Source: Epsilonproteobacteria bacterium UBA4036 (GTDB lineage Bacteria; Campylobacterota; Campylobacteria; Campylobacterales; Arcobacteraceae). From it: a stretch of DNA of 64,000 nt. Below are positions 49,612 through 58,900 of the stretch, piece by piece; the first letter of the stretch is position 1, and each line of letters begins with the position of its first letter. The translations under genes and the position numbers were made by a program. Where the stretch lies: positions 1 to 64,000 of the forward strand of contig DGAG01000001.1 in assembly GCA_002382325.1 (NCBI GenBank), written 5' to 3'. The notes below the pieces were generated by a model. The model worked only from the letters and a program-made list of their open reading frames with translations. It had not been told where the DNA came from and did no database searches.

Positions 49612-50109
49612 TTAAATATATTTTGGATAACGCTTTTTTACAATAGGTTGCTTTTTAGCAACTCTAACTCCTAATGCGAATAAAATTGCACTAATTCCAA
49701 ACATTAATGCATAATCGCTTAACCATCCTCCACCAAGAACATGATTGAATCCATTAATAAGTAACTTAGATAAAAACACTCCACCATCAGTTACAATGGC
49801 TAAAACACCAAGTAAGAAAAAACCTTGTGCATACATGAATAATCCTATTCCAAATGAATCTTTGGTTATAAATTTTGAAATAAATTTTTTTACATAATAC
49901 CCATATGCTAAAGCTGGAATAAACCAAGCTAAAATAAAAAGTATTTTAGGAGCATTTTTAAGCATCCCAATTTTTAAAAATATAAAAAAAGCTAAATCAC
50001 CTGCTACTGCAATAGGTATAGATAAAAATAACATCCACATAAACATTGCCCCGATGATTAAATCACCTAAGCTTGTACTGTTATTATCATTGCTCATCTT
50101 TTCCTCCAA
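49612..50109 (-). CDS. Four-TM membrane protein
   Basis: The 165-residue protein has four hydrophobic segments and a basic end. It starts behind TTGGAGGAAAAG and is the first gene of the leftward membrane operon. It faces the XRE regulator across a 120-base region with two palindromes. Confidence 0.6.
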   Translation of the reverse strand: MEEKMSNDNNSTSLGDLIIGAMFMWMLFLSIPIAVAGDLAFFIFLKIGMLKNAPKILFILAWFIPALAYGYYVKKFISKFITKDSFGIGLFMYAQGFFLLGVLAIVTDGGVFLSKLLINGFNHVLGGGWLSDYALMFGISAILFALGVRVAKKQPIVKKRYPKYI

Positions 50110-50150
50110 ATATTGAAAAATGATTTTAATGAAATTGTTCTTAATTCATA

Positions 50151-50222
50151 ATTATACATATATGTATTATTGAATTCTTTTCATTTGCTATAGACTAAAG
50201 AAAAAATTATACACATATGTAA
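50151..50222. promoter_or_regulatory. Twin palindromic operator sites
   Basis: ATTATACATATATGTATTAT (50151-50170, with perfect core ATACATATATGTAT) and TTATACACATATGTAA (50207-50222) share TATACA-ATATGTA. They lie between the divergent membrane operon and the XRE gene and are likely binding sites for that regulator. Confidence 0.6.
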
Positions 50223-50232
50223 AAGGATTCTA

Positions 50233-50475
50233 TTGTTTGGTTTTTCAGAAGATGAATTACAAGAGTTTCATCAAAAAGTTTCCCAAAATGTTAAAAAGCA
50301 TCGTCAATTAAAAAATTTATCTCAATTAGATTTAGCTTTAGAATTAGGACTTAAAAACTCAAGTTTTATCTCACATGCAGAAAATCCAAATATAAAAACC
50401 CATCACTATTCTTTAGAACACCTCTATAAAATCAGTAAAATACTCAATACTGATATTTCACTGTTTTTAAAATAG
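50233..50475 (+). CDS. XRE-family transcriptional regulator
   Basis: The 80-residue protein is a single helix-turn-helix domain (NVKKHRQLKNLSQLDLALEL then SSFISHAENP). Start TTG 50233 lies behind AAAAGGA. It probably binds the adjacent palindromes and controls both itself and the divergent membrane operon. Confidence 0.8.
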   Translation: MFGFSEDELQEFHQKVSQNVKKHRQLKNLSQLDLALELGLKNSSFISHAENPNIKTHHYSLEHLYKISKILNTDISLFLK

Positions 50476-50477
50476 TT

Positions 50478-50567
50478 TTATAAATTCACATACAATACGA
50501 CTACAACAACCATCGCTAAAACAATCATAGGAATAACTCCCATTGATGAATAATTTCTCTCGTACAT
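50478..50567 (-). CDS. 29-residue single-TM microprotein
   Basis: Starting at ATG 50567 after the excellent site AAAAAGGAGAAGAA, it encodes a short polar start and one helix (GVIPMIVLAMVVVVVLYV). It follows the 97-residue membrane protein gene on the same strand by 12 bases. Confidence 0.5.
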   Translation of the reverse strand: MYERNYSSMGVIPMIVLAMVVVVVLYVNL

Positions 50568-50579
50568 TTCTTCTCCTTT

Positions 50580-50873
50580 TTATATTATTTGATGTAATGA
50601 GTTTTTTAAAACTGTTTCTAAAATACTTGAATTTAAATAACTGTACGTTCCATTCGTATAGATATTTAAAACATCAAGTAAAAACCAATCTATTGTTACT
50701 AACATTGTGTTATACGCATAAGAGGCTTTGCTATGTAAAGCTTTAAAGAGTTTATACATAATAAAACTTCCTATGATTATTAAACCCATATAGGCATGAT
50801 TTATTTCAAACCCTATGTAAGCAACAGCTAAAAGTGGAACAATAGGATAGGTTATTATTTCACTTACTTTCAT
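50580..50873 (-). CDS. 97-residue membrane protein
   Basis: Three hydrophobic segments, the first near residues 7-22, are seen. The start has a good site (AGGAGAAG). No family was recognised. It forms a unit with the following 29-residue microprotein. Confidence 0.55.
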   Translation of the reverse strand: MKVSEIITYPIVPLLAVAYIGFEINHAYMGLIIIGSFIMYKLFKALHSKASYAYNTMLVTIDWFLLDVLNIYTNGTYSYLNSSILETVLKNSLHQII

Positions 50874-51043
50874 GCTCTTCTCCTTTAAAAAATCTATACT
50901 AAAATTTTATCAAAGTGGTTCGGAAAGTCAACAGAATAAAAACGAATTTGATACATTTAATCTATGAATTTAAAAATTTATATTTAGCATTGCAATTTGT
51001 AATTTTTTTAATTGCTTGATTTTATTTTTACTATTATTGCAGA

Positions 51044-51361
51044 ATGAAAAAAAGTCTTGATTTCCTAGAACAAATGAGTAATGACAATTACTCACAACTT
51101 ACCTATTTAAAATTTAATAAAAATGTTGATGAATCTGTAAAACAAATTCAAGCTCAAATTACCGTATTAAATTGGGCCAATGAAATGGTTTATTATTACA
51201 TGCAAAAAGAGAAACATTTTTTACATGAATTTATAGAAGAGATCCAAGTTCAAAAGAATCAAGTTTCAGTACTTAAAAACAGTGTTTATAAAAGTGCTTT
51301 AATCAAGAAATTAAACGACTTAGAAAGGAAGATAAATGAACGAATTAATAGCAGTAAGTAG
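51044..51361 (+). CDS. 105-residue helical coiled-coil protein
   Basis: The protein is fully helical and charged, with heptad-like spacing over most of its length (VDESVKQIQAQITVLNWANE, then IQVQKNQVSVLKNSVYKSAL). No RBS is strong. Its end overlaps the start of a 39-residue membrane microprotein. Function unknown. Confidence 0.5.
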   Translation: MKKSLDFLEQMSNDNYSQLTYLKFNKNVDESVKQIQAQITVLNWANEMVYYYMQKEKHFLHEFIEEIQVQKNQVSVLKNSVYKSALIKKLNDLERKINERINSSK

Positions 51362-51455
51362 TGCAGTTATAATGTCTCTATTTTTGTACATAGTTTATCA
51401 AGAAAAAACAGTGCATAAAAACAAGAAAAAGTTTGTACGAAAGCTTTATAAATAA
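51336..51455 (+). CDS. 39-residue single-TM microprotein
   Basis: ATG 51336 lies behind AAAGGAAGATA inside the end of the previous gene. One helix (LIAVSSAVIMSLFLYIVY) is followed by a lysine-rich tail. Translational coupling to the helical protein suggests a two-component membrane unit. Confidence 0.5.
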   Translation: MNELIAVSSAVIMSLFLYIVYQEKTVHKNKKKFVRKLYK

Positions 51456-51511
51456 AGACTTAATAATGTTTAGAAAACAGTCTTTATTGATGTAAAAAAA
51501 AGCCTATTTCA

Positions 51512-51616
51512 TTAGTGAAATTTACGACCTTTTGATTTGAGTTTAGATGCTGCAATAGTTGTAATTAAAACTAAGATACCCATTACAGTTATTTTAACAA
51601 TTTCATGTTCTGTCAA
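51512..51616 (-). CDS. 34-residue single-TM microprotein, paralogue 2
   Basis: TTG 51616 follows AAAAGGAAAAAC. One helix (VKITVMGILVLITTIAAS) precedes the basic end KLKSKGRKFH. It is clearly paralogous to the next gene on the same strand (shared TxxEIxKxTV...AAxKLKxKxRK). Confidence 0.5.
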   Translation of the reverse strand: MTEHEIVKITVMGILVLITTIAASKLKSKGRKFH

Positions 51617-51628
51617 AGTTTTTCCTTT

Positions 51629-51736
51629 TTATCTAAGATATTTACGACGCTTAGGTTTTAACTTAAACGCAGCTATTACGGCAATTGCCGTCAAGGTTAC
51701 TAATACTGTTACTTTAAAAATTTCAAGACCAGTCAT
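51629..51736 (-). CDS. 35-residue single-TM microprotein, paralogue 1
   Basis: ATG 51736 follows GAAAGGATAAATTAAGT. One helix (KVTVLVTLTAIAVIAAF) precedes KLKPKRRKYLR. It lies 12 bases upstream of its paralogue in a tandem pair. The form resembles type I toxin peptides or small membrane subunits. Confidence 0.55.
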   Translation of the reverse strand: MTGLEIFKVTVLVTLTAIAVIAAFKLKPKRRKYLR

Positions 51737-51873
51737 ACTTAATTTATCCTTTCATTTTTTATAATTATAACTGTCGTTTTTTGAGTTGTCAATTTAAATG
51801 TTGAAATTTTGTTTTTAAACACTTTACAAACCCAATTTTTTACTGGATAATAATCTATACAAAAGGAGAAAGC

Positions 51874-52095
51874 ATGAATAGAACATTAACAATAAATTGT
51901 GAAACTTTTAGTATTGATAAATTAAATAAAAAATTATATTCAACTGCAACTTATAAGCCGGAAGAAAAAGAGACTCAAATTACTGGATTAAATGCTGAAC
52001 TGGCTCAAAAAATAAAAGAATTCTATAATATTAATATTGAAGATTATGGAATTGAAACTTTAGATGATGTTCTTATAATATCAGATGAGGAGTAA
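51874..52095 (+). CDS. 73-residue acidic hypothetical protein
   Basis: It starts behind AAAAGGAGAAAGC. The C-terminus is acidic (GIETLDDVLIISDEE). No family recognised. It stands alone before a repeat-rich intergenic stretch. Confidence 0.55.
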   Translation: MNRTLTINCETFSIDKLNKKLYSTATYKPEEKETQITGLNAELAQKIKEFYNINIEDYGIETLDDVLIISDEE

Positions 52096-52417
52096 AAATA
52101 ATGTGTAGTTAGGATAGAAGTCTTTTTTTAAAAACCTATAGAGACTGTTCAGAGTTTTGTGTCAGTAACCGACAGTTCCTAGAATTTTAGCATAGTTAAT
52201 CTTAGTTAGCTAATTTTGTTCCAAATATTACACTTTGTGGAACTTGTTATTTTATCTCAGAATCTTTTAATTCTGAGTATGAATTTATGTTACCTCTCCA
52301 GTGTTTGTAGGTATTTTGATATACGACACTTTTTGTGCATCTTATTTGTTGATATTTATGGTGCTTTATATATAATGTATATTCAATAAATAGTTATGGT
52401 CAAAAAAAGGAGGTACA
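52096..52417. other. Repeat-rich intergenic region before SMEK gene
   Basis: No gene is seen. GAGACTGTTCAGAGTTTTGTGTC (52141-52163) resembles an IS256-type terminal repeat. The segment 52239-52293, with hairpin CTCAGAAT/ATTCTGAG, is related to 55796-55850. A strong RBS (AAAAAAGGAGG) precedes the SMEK gene. Confidence 0.4.
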
Positions 52418-53299
52418 ATGATACAAGCAATATTAAATAATTTAACTCATGACATATCACTGCTTCAACTATATATACAAAATACTAAAGATACAGGTTT
52501 CAGTGATATGACGAGACTCTTGGAAAGTCTCTCAATAAAGATTTTCAATTCAGCTTTTGGATTTAACCTTGTAAATGTGAATCAACTTAATCCAAATTTT
52601 GCAGCAATAGACCTCGCAGATGAATCAAAAAGAGTAGCCATACAAATAACGACAACTGCAGACACAGCGAAGGTTAAGCACACGATTGATCAGTTTGAAA
52701 AAAATAATTTCCAAGTGAAATATGACAAATTATATATCTATGGTTTTACAAAATGCACTAAGGTTAGAGACCTTCCAAGTTATTGTATTTTGGTAAACAA
52801 CGGTGACATTTTATCAAAACTAGCGGATGAAAATGATGAAGATAGAATACAAGAAGTTGTTGATGCCATAAAACAGCATACCGATTTTTCTAGAGTTCAT
52901 CCTTACGATGACAAAAGATGTTTTGAAATAATCCTAGGAGCTATTGATAGAAATGCAATTAAGCATCAAATGAAATGTGAAGGTTCACATAGTAAAATGG
53001 TCCAAGGTTTAAATGAAATAACAGAAATAATCAGTAAAGGGATGATTGGAAAAAAGCACAAAGGAAAATGTATTGATCATTTCTATGATGAATCGATCAA
53101 AAGTTGCTTACGAAAGGTTAGAAATGACATAAGTTCAATATTGTCAATTGTTAATCAAAGTAGGATTGACGGAATGGACTTTTACAACATAGATTGGGAT
53201 GGGATGCGACGAATTGATGATTTAAAGGGCTCAATAATGTTTGAATGTAATAACAAAGCAAATGATTTAGGAATTGACATTCGTATTAACCATTGCTAA
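52418..53299 (+). CDS. SMEK-domain protein
   Basis: The 293-residue protein has an N-terminal SMEK domain (about 10-150): SIKIFNSAFGFNLVNVNQLN, AAIDLADESKRVAIQITTTA, and KVKHTIDQFEKN. SMEK domains resemble restriction-endonuclease folds and occur in bacterial conflict proteins, often fused to NTPases; here no NTPase is fused. The C-terminal half is helical. Base composition is slightly more GC-rich than its neighbours. An attC-like site begins about ten bases after its stop, the layout of an integron cassette. Confidence 0.75.
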   Translation: MIQAILNNLTHDISLLQLYIQNTKDTGFSDMTRLLESLSIKIFNSAFGFNLVNVNQLNPNFAAIDLADESKRVAIQITTTADTAKVKHTIDQFEKNNFQVKYDKLYIYGFTKCTKVRDLPSYCILVNNGDILSKLADENDEDRIQEVVDAIKQHTDFSRVHPYDDKRCFEIILGAIDRNAIKHQMKCEGSHSKMVQGLNEITEIISKGMIGKKHKGKCIDHFYDESIKSCLRKVRNDISSILSIVNQSRIDGMDFYNIDWDGMRRIDDLKGSIMFECNNKANDLGIDIRINHC

Positions 53300-53308
53300 A
53301 TAAAATTA

Positions 53309-53418
53309 GCATAACAATTCAGTTGAGCTAACGGCGTTTCTCCACAGCTCACTTCAACCGTTGTTCGTTCCCGCTACGTGTGAACGAACAATGTCTCGGC
53401 CGAGACGTTATACATTGC
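53309..53418 (+). repeat. attC-like recombination site
   Basis: The segment begins GCATAACAATTCAGTTGAGC and ends GTTATACATTGC; the ends are inverse complements in their core (GCATAAC vs GTTATAC). Inside lie TTGTTCGTTC/GAACGAACAA (53361-53370 with 53382-53391) and the palindrome GTCTCGGCCGAGAC (53393-53406). TAACAATTC at the left matches the start of many integron attC sites. It is much richer in GC than its surroundings. Confidence 0.6.
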
Positions 53419-53437
53419 ATCAAGTAAAAGGAAAATT

Positions 53438-54289
53438 ATGAATTATTGGCAGTTTAAATTTTCAACTTGGGATGGTTGGAAAACATTAGAAGTAGGAGAT
53501 AGTGAAGATTGGCAGTTCCCTAAAACAATGATTGAATATATAGCTATTGATGATATTGTGTTTTTATTTCGAGGGGGAAGTGGTTTAGATAAATACAAGA
53601 AAGGAATTTATTTTGTTACAAAAGTAGCAAATATTGATTTTACTTCAGATCATCCAATTAAATTGAAAGTAATAAAAAATTTGCGAGATGATTTTTTTGT
53701 TGCAGAAAACCATGGCTTTAAAGACTTTGTTGAAAAAATAAATAAAATGCGTCAAAATCCAAAGGCTTCATACTATAAATTTTTAGAAAGTGAAAACCCA
53801 AAAAAGTTATATAATTTAATTATTAATAGCGCTTCTATTATTGATGACTTGTCAGAAATAAATGATTTAGAATTATCTGAAACTGAAAAGATAAATCTTA
53901 TAAATTGTAGAATTGGTCAAGGTGATTTTAGAAAAAATCTTATTCATTACTGGGGTGGTTGTTCAGTAACTAAACATAGAAAAATTGATATATTGATTGC
54001 ATCACATATTAAACCATGGAAAAATTCTACCAACAACGAAAGACTAGATAAATACAATGGTTTTTTACTGATACCAAATTTAGATAAATTATTTGATAAA
54101 GGTTATATCTCTTTTGATGATGAAGGTAAAATTATGATTTCTGATGAACTGAACAATTTTGAAGAATTAGGTATAAATAAAAGTATGAAAATTGAAATAG
54201 AAAATGAGCATAAGAAGTATTTGCATTTTCATAGAGAGAATATATTTCAAAAGTATAACAAATACGAGAAGACCAATAATTTACCCTAG
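53438..54289 (+). CDS. EVE/PUA-like protein with HNH endonuclease domain
   Basis: The 283-residue protein has an N-terminal region (about 1-75, NYWQFKFSTWDGW and IAIDDIVFLF) that looks EVE-like, a fold that reads modified cytosines. The C-terminal HNH_2 domain has GCSVTKHRKIDILIASHIKP and NGFLLIPNLDKLFDKGYISF. This combination suggests modification-dependent DNA cleavage. Its 3' end overlaps a repeat shared with the next gene's 3' end. Confidence 0.75.
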   Translation: MNYWQFKFSTWDGWKTLEVGDSEDWQFPKTMIEYIAIDDIVFLFRGGSGLDKYKKGIYFVTKVANIDFTSDHPIKLKVIKNLRDDFFVAENHGFKDFVEKINKMRQNPKASYYKFLESENPKKLYNLIINSASIIDDLSEINDLELSETEKINLINCRIGQGDFRKNLIHYWGGCSVTKHRKIDILIASHIKPWKNSTNNERLDKYNGFLLIPNLDKLFDKGYISFDDEGKIMISDELNNFEELGINKSMKIEIENEHKKYLHFHRENIFQKYNKYEKTNNLP

Positions 54290-54319
54290 GGGAAAGTTAT
54301 CACTCACTACAAACGTTCC
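54255..54319 (+). repeat. attC-like repeat, copy A
   Basis: This stretch overlaps the HNH gene's end and is about 80 percent identical to 54854-54911 (shared ACGAG-AGACCAATAATTTA and CTCAC). It starts with ATAAC and ends at GTTCC. Repeats of this type at cassette ends are consistent with integron recombination sites. Confidence 0.45.
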
Positions 54320-54425
54320 AAAACCTCTACAAAAAGGATATTTTCTATGTCCAATTAATATCTAATAATTCATATTTTCGCTATGATATTTCTTAAATAA
54401 ATAGTTATGATAATAAGGAAATAAT

Positions 54426-54857
54426 ATAAATACTAAATATATCGAATACTTTTTTGCTTTAAAAACAGTGTATATAGTACATAAAAAATATAGTTTTGGA
54501 AAATCACCAGATATACCATCTGGGTACTCAGAAAGTCTATGTCGTAGTTTATTTAATTTATCTACAACTGATACACGAAAGAATGATGCTAAAAAATCAA
54601 ATGGAGATTTGATTGAAATTAAAGCAACAGGTACAGAAGAAGGTAAAACTACAATAAGTACAAAGGGAGTGTTTACAGAATTAATATGGTTATATTTTGA
54701 TTTTGAGAACAATTTACTTAAAACATACACAATTGAAAAAGAAAAACTTGAAATAGATAGTAAAAAAGATAGAAAATCAATTAGATTAAAAACTATTGTA
54801 GAAAAAAACAATATAGATTCTGTAGATTTCACTTTTAATCTGAAACAGATATCATAA
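54426..54857 (+). CDS. Restriction-endonuclease-like protein, start codon lost or unusual
   Basis: GTG 54468 gives 129 residues, but the frame is open and protein-like back to 54426, where AAGGA (54416-54420) is followed at normal spacing by ATA instead of ATG. The sequence has KYSFGKSPDIPSGYSESLCR and DLIEIKATGTEEGKTTIS; the latter is a D...ExK-type core as in Bsp6I-like type II enzymes. No methyltransferase is adjacent. Either AUA is used, translation starts at GTG, or the gene is newly inactivated. Confidence 0.6.
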   Translation: MNTKYIEYFFALKTVYIVHKKYSFGKSPDIPSGYSESLCRSLFNLSTTDTRKNDAKKSNGDLIEIKATGTEEGKTTISTKGVFTELIWLYFDFENNLLKTYTIEKEKLEIDSKKDRKSIRLKTIVEKNNIDSVDFTFNLKQIS

Positions 54858-54916
54858 CAAAAACGAGGAGACCAATAATTTATCCTAACGGTGAAATTAT
54901 TGCTCACGACAGTTAT
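54854..54916 (+). repeat. attC-like repeat, copy B
   Basis: The copy begins in the stop codon of the restriction-like gene with ATAAC and ends with GTTAT, an inverted pair. It is closely similar to copy A at 54255. The two flank a single gene as recombination sites flank an integron cassette. Confidence 0.5.
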
Positions 54917-54937
54917 TAGATAAAGGAAGTTACAAAT

Positions 54938-55663
54938 ATGAATACATTAAATGGTTATGAAAAGTTTGAAAAACTAATGGCAGATTTTATTCCAAAATTT
55001 GTAGAGCCAATAGCAAAGCAAAAACTAGAAGATCCTAGTTTTTTTTCTACCCAAAATGATATGGAATTTATTATATTTAATGGCTTTAGTGAAATATCAA
55101 GTTCATTAGATACATTAAGATTGATAGAATTATTTATAAAAACAAATCCTCCTGAAGAAAATGGAATAAATTATAGTAATTATTTAACTTATCATGTTCA
55201 TAACTATTTGCAAGAAATGTATATTTTAAAAGAAAGACTTAAAACATACTCTAAAAAAATACAAAGAAAATATAACAATGTCATAGATGAAGAAGCATTA
55301 AAAATAACTGTTGAATCATTAATGAAAATAGTTCTCGATGCTCTTAATTGTATAACAGGTGATGGTGGTGCAAGAAATTTACATGTTCATTCTGAAAAAT
55401 TTAAAGATGATGAATTAAATTGGCTATCATCAACTACATTCCTTGCAAACTTTCATGATGAATTTAAAATTCAATCAAAGATTGCATATGAAACTGCAAA
55501 AGACAAATGGCAGAATACTGTAGAGAATAATAATAAAGAGTTAAATAAATTGATTGATATTTATTTTAATACAATTTATGCAATTATATCAGTAGATGGT
55601 AAAGTTATATTACCAGAAGAGTATACAAAACATGTAACAAAGCTTGGGAATGAAACAATCTAA
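54938..55663 (+). CDS. Possible HEPN-fold protein
   Basis: The 241-residue protein is helical. Its central part (NYLTYHVHNYLQEMYILKER, then KKIQRKY) resembles the Cthe_2314 HEPN family, members of which are predicted RNases in conflict systems. I do not see a clean RxxxxH. The gene is single between attC-like or repeat sequences. Confidence 0.5.
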   Translation: MNTLNGYEKFEKLMADFIPKFVEPIAKQKLEDPSFFSTQNDMEFIIFNGFSEISSSLDTLRLIELFIKTNPPEENGINYSNYLTYHVHNYLQEMYILKERLKTYSKKIQRKYNNVIDEEALKITVESLMKIVLDALNCITGDGGARNLHVHSEKFKDDELNWLSSTTFLANFHDEFKIQSKIAYETAKDKWQNTVENNNKELNKLIDIYFNTIYAIISVDGKVILPEEYTKHVTKLGNETI

Positions 55664-55947
55664 AAGACGTTAATTTAGCTTATTTTTTAAGTCAAGCGTT
55701 CTACAACCTCTTACTTTTGGAGCAGTTTTTACTAAGGGAAAGATTGTTCCACAAAGAGTTGAATTGTTGAACATGCTCAAAAAGGTACAGGTTCTTGAAC
55801 TTGTTTTATAACTTAGATACTTCTAAATTCTAAGTATGAATTTAAATTACCACTTCACTATCAAGCCTTTCTAGTTCAAGAAATATTTCATTCATTATTC
55901 TTCTTCTTTTTCAGAAATAATTATTATTGATTTTATTATACTTTTTT
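55664..55947. other. Intergenic region with two dispersed repeats
   Basis: 55698-55787 is a copy of the element at 61371-61465 (shared CTCTTACTTTTGGAGCAGTT and GAGTTGAATT). 55796-55850 is related to 52239-52293. No gene is seen. These look like fragments of old insertion elements or shared cassette leaders. Confidence 0.5.
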
Positions 55948-58900
55948 CTATTTAAAAGTTAAATCAATACAAATTACTTTTATGTTTTCTTTGTACTCAT
56001 AAGGTATTAATTTTTTCAAATTCTCAAGCATTTCTTTTTTGTTCTTACTACCAAAATAAAAAATCAAATATATCCCAAAATTCTTATTCTTTGCAAAATA
56101 TTTTTTAATTAATTGATCTTCAATACCTGAATATAAACTTTTTGTATTATCATCTTTTTTACATTCAATTTGAACTTCAAAAGCTAATTTTTTTTTGTAT
56201 TTTATATGTAAATCAATACGATTATTTGCTTTATTAAACTCTCGAACAATTAAATATTTTTCATCATATCTTTTTAAAAGTGCACAAAGCATATCTCTAC
56301 AATCATTTTCTATTTTAGGTATTAAAGATTTGTCTTTTTTATCATAGAAAAATTTTTTCTCATTATCTTCATTAGCTTCAATTACATCTTTAATTTTATT
56401 TAAGTCCAAATAAACCTCTTCAAAAAAATCTTCAATTGAAATAATCTCATTATTGATAATAAAATTTTTAATATCTTTTATTGAATATTTACCATGTTCT
56501 TTATCAGTATTTGTTCTTTCTACACTTTCTATTTGATTTAATAATCTAAAACTCCAAATGTCATCATCACTTGAATGAAGTTTATAAAGTTCTTTTAATT
56601 CATTAAGTTTTAAAACATCTAAAACTTCTCTTGATAAAAAAGATGCACATAAATCTTTATTAGATTGTATTCCATTTACATTCTCAATTGATTTTTCTGT
56701 ATTAAAACAAAAAAACATATAACTAATGATTTTTATTCTAATGTCACTATGTAAAGAATTAAATTGCCAACTTTGTTTTGGTTTTTTAGGTACTTGTATT
56801 GCTTGATGTAAAGATATAGCGTAATTTATGTCATATTTAATATTTTCTTTAAAATGAAGAGAATTAAATAAAGCATTAATCATAAAATTTAAGTTTTCAA
56901 ATTTATTTAGATATTCAAGTTCTTTAATAGATAGAGTAAATCCATAATAATTAATAAAAGACAATAAAAAATCGTTTTTAAAACTATTATTACTATGTCT
57001 TACAGACATTATTATATATTCTAATACTACTAAATTTTTTTCATTTGAGATGTATTTAAAAAATAAGTCATTTTCTTTATATAAATATTTATTAATAAAC
57101 AGTTTGATAAATTCAATTAGTGTATCTTTTACAAATACTTTCTCTTTTTTATTTATATCATCAAGAAATTTAGTTTTACTTACATTTCCAATATTTTTGT
57201 GCATTAAAGCATTGATATATAAATATTTTTTAAATTCATTTGAAAATTTAGAAACATCAAACTTACTATTCAATGATAAGGAAGTATAATACATTGTATC
57301 AATATTTCTATGTGCATTAAGTGAATTATTTATCAGTGAATCAATTGTAAGTAATTCTGGTTCAAATAGCTTTACATAAATAGCTCTTTTTAAAAGACCT
57401 TTTAATCTCAATAATGTATTTTTTTCTAAATAATCAATTTTTAATTCTTTATCAACCAAATAAAATATATTAGAAATCCAGTATAAGTCATTAAAAGAGC
57501 TTAAAATTTTTTCATCTGATTTTAAAAAATACTCTTCATTTTTTCTTTTTTTTTCTAGTAGTTCTTCTTTTTGTTTAGCTCTTCTTTTTTCATCTTCAAT
57601 TTGCCAATCAAATTTTTTAGGATTTTTAAAATGATATAAAGCATCATTAAAATTATATTTATATGCAATTTTCTCAAGTATTTCTATATCTTGAAATTTG
57701 TTTCTATCAGAATAACTTAATATTAATCCAAAAAGTTCTTTTTTTATTTCAATATTCAATTCAGTTTCAATTTTTGAAAGGAAAACTTTTTTATGATTAT
57801 TTGGAGACAGATAGTTAAAGAAATAACTAAAATTAAAATCACAACTTCTTAGTTTAGTAAGTTGACATTCATTAATTAAGTCTTCTATATATAGTTCAAA
57901 TAACTCATTAGAAAGTATTTGAAGTTCAGATATTCTTTTCTCAGATTCATCTTTTAATTTATAATTGTATCCATCAAATTTAATTGCTTTATAATCATCA
58001 TAATATTGTCTGAAATGTTTTATTATTTCATAAATGTCTTTTGCAGTGAATTCTTTATTATACTTGAGTAGAGTTTCTAAAAAATACTCTCTTATAAAAC
58101 TTTTTAGAGAATCAAATATCAAAATGATATTCTCATCTTTGTCTATTTTTAAATTCTTAAAAATAGAATCAATTAATTTATATTTATCTTCATATTTTGT
58201 TTTATATAAAAAATATATATTTCCATACTCTTCTTTTTTAAAAAGTTTTAAATATTCAACAATTTGACTTGGTTCTATTTCAACAGGATATAAATAGTAT
58301 AAAATCTCTTTTTTTAAATAATTTTGAGAATCATCAATCTCTTTGTTTTTGATTTTCTCTAAAATGTTTTTTAAAAAAGAAATATCACCATTTTTAAATA
58401 TACTAATTAAATCATCTTTATATCTTGGATGTATTTTATTATCAAGAATTTTTTCTTTTATAAATTTTTTTATTTTAACAGTTAAATTATTTGCTTGAGT
58501 AAAAATATTTATAAGTACATAAATATAATGATTTTTAAGTGTTAATGCATTATTAAATTCTTCAATTAAAAACTCATCTAGTTCACTAGAATAAAAACCT
58601 TCCAATTGCATTGTTTGTCCAAATTTATAAAACCATGGATCTTTGTTTGAATATCTTTTTACTTCTTTTAAAATATCTTTTTTTTGTTCAAAATTAAATA
58701 ATGAGTTATCTCCATGTATCATTTGATAATAAGGATCAACACTTATAAAATCATTATCACCTGTAATTGAACAAAGCCAAGCAAAAGTACCTCTTAATTC
58801 AGTTGGAACTTTATTACTCTTAATAAACAATGATTTTATTCTCTCTTTATTAATACTTAAATTCTTTATATTAATACTTAAAAAATGTGCTAAACAATAC

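Noticed and set aside
54362..54907. 181-codon minus-strand frame
   Set aside because: It is the shadow of the restriction-like gene; the + strand has motifs and an RBS, the minus frame does not.
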